In this document: positions 62,185-64,000 of the stretch, piece by piece
Layout of the letters: each line of letters starts with the position of its first letter
How positions within the stretch are numbered: position 1 is the first letter of the stretch
NCBI GenBank assembly: GCA_027605045.1
Contig: JAQFWX010000019.1
Location: forward strand, 248,001 to 312,000
Direction: 5' to 3'
From: Phallus indusiatus
Taxonomy: Eukaryota > Basidiomycota > Agaricomycetes > Phallales > Phallaceae
Length of the DNA stretch: 64,000 nucleotides
The notes under the pieces: model-generated
What the model saw: the letters and a program-made list of their open reading frames with translations, nothing else
Databases searched by the model: none
What the model was told of the DNA's origin: nothing
Made by a program: the position numbers and the translations under genes

Positions 62185-64000
62185 ATGGAATTTCTAATCC
62201 AAAATGATTTTGATTTAAACCTAGGCAATCCTGTTTCCCTTACGGAGGAGTCTGTCGAGTCTGTCATAGTATCATCGGGACCACAAATTGTCGACACGCT
62301 CCCTGTCACAGGAGTGTCCATACCTGAAGACAGAGAAATAACAGAAACTGCCTCTGACGTTCAGGATGGAGCGAAACCTCATCGTACTTGCTATGTTTAT
62401 GACCAAAGAATGCTTCAACACTGGCCACCTTTCGCGCCAGACGATGAAGATAGTCACCATCCAGAGAGGCCACGGCGGATATCAACAATATATTCTTACC
62501 TGAAGGAAGCACTATGCCTGAGAAGCATGCAAAAGATCCCAACTCGACCTCTTGAAAAGGCTGAAGCAATGTTGGTACATAGTGAAGACCATTGGGAGAA
62601 GGTTGAAGCCATAGAATGTGAGCTTTACTGAATCTTTATGGCCATTCGATCCTAAGTAACACCCTTTCTTTAGTGATGGATGATGAAGCTATTCTTGCAT
62701 CTGAGGAATACTACGAACATCTATCATTATATGTACATCGAGACACTCCTCAGGTTGCCAAGCTGAGTGCTGGAGGTGTCATAGAGCTCTGCTTGGCAAT
62801 CGCCAGAGGAGAATACAGAAACGGTTTCGCAATAGTCAGACCACCAGGGCACCACGCTGAACCTGAAGAACACATGGGATTTTGTTTCTTCAACAATGTC
62901 GCCATAGCTGCTCGCGTCATTCAGCAAAAGACGAATATCAAAAAAATCTTGATTATGGACTGGTACCCCAACTTCTTTTCCTTCTTCTTGGAATACTTGT
63001 TGACCTTTGTATGTACAGGGATGTGCATCACGGTCCGCGCACTATTTTTTTATGATTGCATGGCGCCGCTTATATATATTGTCATTTCATAGGAAATGGT
63101 ACACAACGTGCATTCTGGACAGATGATACTGTTTTGTATATATCTGTTCATCGATATGAAATGGGTCTTTTCTATCCCTGTGGTCCTTTCGGCAGTCTAG
63201 ATTCATGTGGAGGAAACAAAGGTCTTGGAACGTACGTGATGTTTTTTGACCTTCGGTGATCATATGTGACTTCTCAACAGATCTGTAAACATACCTTGGC
63301 CAACACCCGGGATGGGCGACGCAGATTATCTATACGCATTTGAAAAAGTTGTTTTACCAATCGCCTACGAATTCGCACCAGAATTCGTTATAAGTATGTT
63401 AATTTGTCACAATTATGCCATAGTCACTTTCAATTTCGATTAGTTTCTGCAGGATTTGACGCAGCTGATGGCGATAAGCTGGGAGAATGTAACGTAACTC
63501 CCGCAGGCTTCGCTCATATGGCCCATATGTTATGTAGTCTGGCCGGAGGAAAAGTAGCCGTGGCCTTGGAGGTTCGTTCAGCCTAACATCACTTCTGCTT
63601 TAATTTATCACTTTTTTGTATTCTAGGGTGGTTATAACCTCGAAGCCAGTGCAAAATCCGCCCTTGCCGTCACGCGTATTTTACTTGGTGATGCGCCTCC
63701 AGAGCTCCCGCCTATGGTCGCCAGTGAAGAAGCTACGGAAACGATATGGCAAGTAGCCACAGAACAAAGCAAATACTGGAAGTGCATGAATCCCAAAGCA
63801 GTTGAACCACGCGAAGGTATGTCTTTATCGTTCTGTCCTGGGTTTGTTGCTAAGAGTATATCTTTTTAGAATCCCAAGGACACACGTCTTCCATTCCCGG
63901 TTTGTCTTTCCCTGCCCTAACCTCCTCTCCATCCTGATTTCGATTCGTTCATAGAAATATTAAATGTATACAGATCGGAACATCTCTGTACCTCGTATGA
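62185..64000 (+). CDS. HDA1: Class II histone deacetylase (Hda1/Clr3), 3' end beyond window
   Basis: Zn2+-dependent lysine deacetylase acting on chromatin, typically in gene silencing. Exons: 62185-62617, 62674-62962, 63019-63032, 63093-63231, 63281-63393, 63444-63571, 63627-63816, 63870-63899 and 63955 to the right edge; phases close. Active-site motifs are in order: [33 protein letters not shown] and EGGYNLEA. The 14-nt exon 3 encodes the DVHH part of the catalytic site. The last exon in the window ([10 protein letters not shown]) matches the linker before the C-terminal Arb2-like domain of Hda1/Clr3, so that domain should lie to the right. The start is the ATG at 62185, followed by about 65 acidic, variable residues before the catalytic domain. 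Confidence 0.95.

Overview
This window is fungal nuclear DNA, almost certainly from a mushroom-forming basidiomycete (Agaricomycetes). Genes are compact and lie on both strands. They are broken by many short introns, mostly 50-70 nt, with GT..AG or occasionally GC..AG ends. Several families are typical of the group: DUF6533 membrane proteins, FunK1 kinases, Zn(II)2Cys6 and C2H2 regulators. There is no operon structure, and I saw no tRNA, rRNA or CRISPR. Most gene models below were spliced by hand. Where I give a residue count without 'roughly', all exon phases close on one frame.

Layout. 1-1674 (-): GH15 glucoamylase, running off the left edge. 3403-5284 (+): DHA1-type MFS transporter. 6845-7766 (-): C2H2 zinc-finger protein. 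8823-10145 (-): BUB2-type TBC GAP. 10384-13347 (-): secreted S10 serine carboxypeptidase in 19 exons, some only 6-11 nt. 14858-16771 (+): BSD-domain protein, converging on a Cdc1/Ted1-type phosphoesterase at 16943-19227 (-). 20471-24464 (-): Zn2Cys6 transcription factor, divergent from MED14 (24767-30850, +). 32116-33706 and 34818-36527 (+): tandem DUF6533 paralogues. 36728-38365 (-): single-pass membrane protein. 39361-40259 (+): small U2AF subunit. 40375-41313 (-): ALG14, divergent by 107 bp from a membrane-anchored amidohydrolase (41421-45266, +). 45927-47028 (-): DUF4188 protein. 48358-49711 (+): ERCC1/Rad10. 51806-52946 (+): truncated FunK1 kinase in a gene-poor, repeat-like stretch. 53187-55810 (-): NIPA-type transporter. 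56074-61818 (+): adenylate cyclase. 62185 to the right edge (+): class II histone deacetylase.

The genes do not form one pathway. They are a normal eukaryotic mix: secreted hydrolases (glucoamylase, carboxypeptidase), cell cycle and signalling (BUB2, adenylate cyclase), RNA and transcription (U2AF, MED14, HDAC), repair (ERCC1) and ER glycan/GPI work (ALG14, Ted1-like). I see no clear new multi-gene system. The most distinctive signal is in gene structure: microexons of 6, 7, 10, 11 and 14 nt that carry conserved motifs, five homology-supported GC-AG introns in four genes, and three introns of 51-54 nt that are multiples of three with no stop codon, so an intron-retaining transcript would still be translatable.
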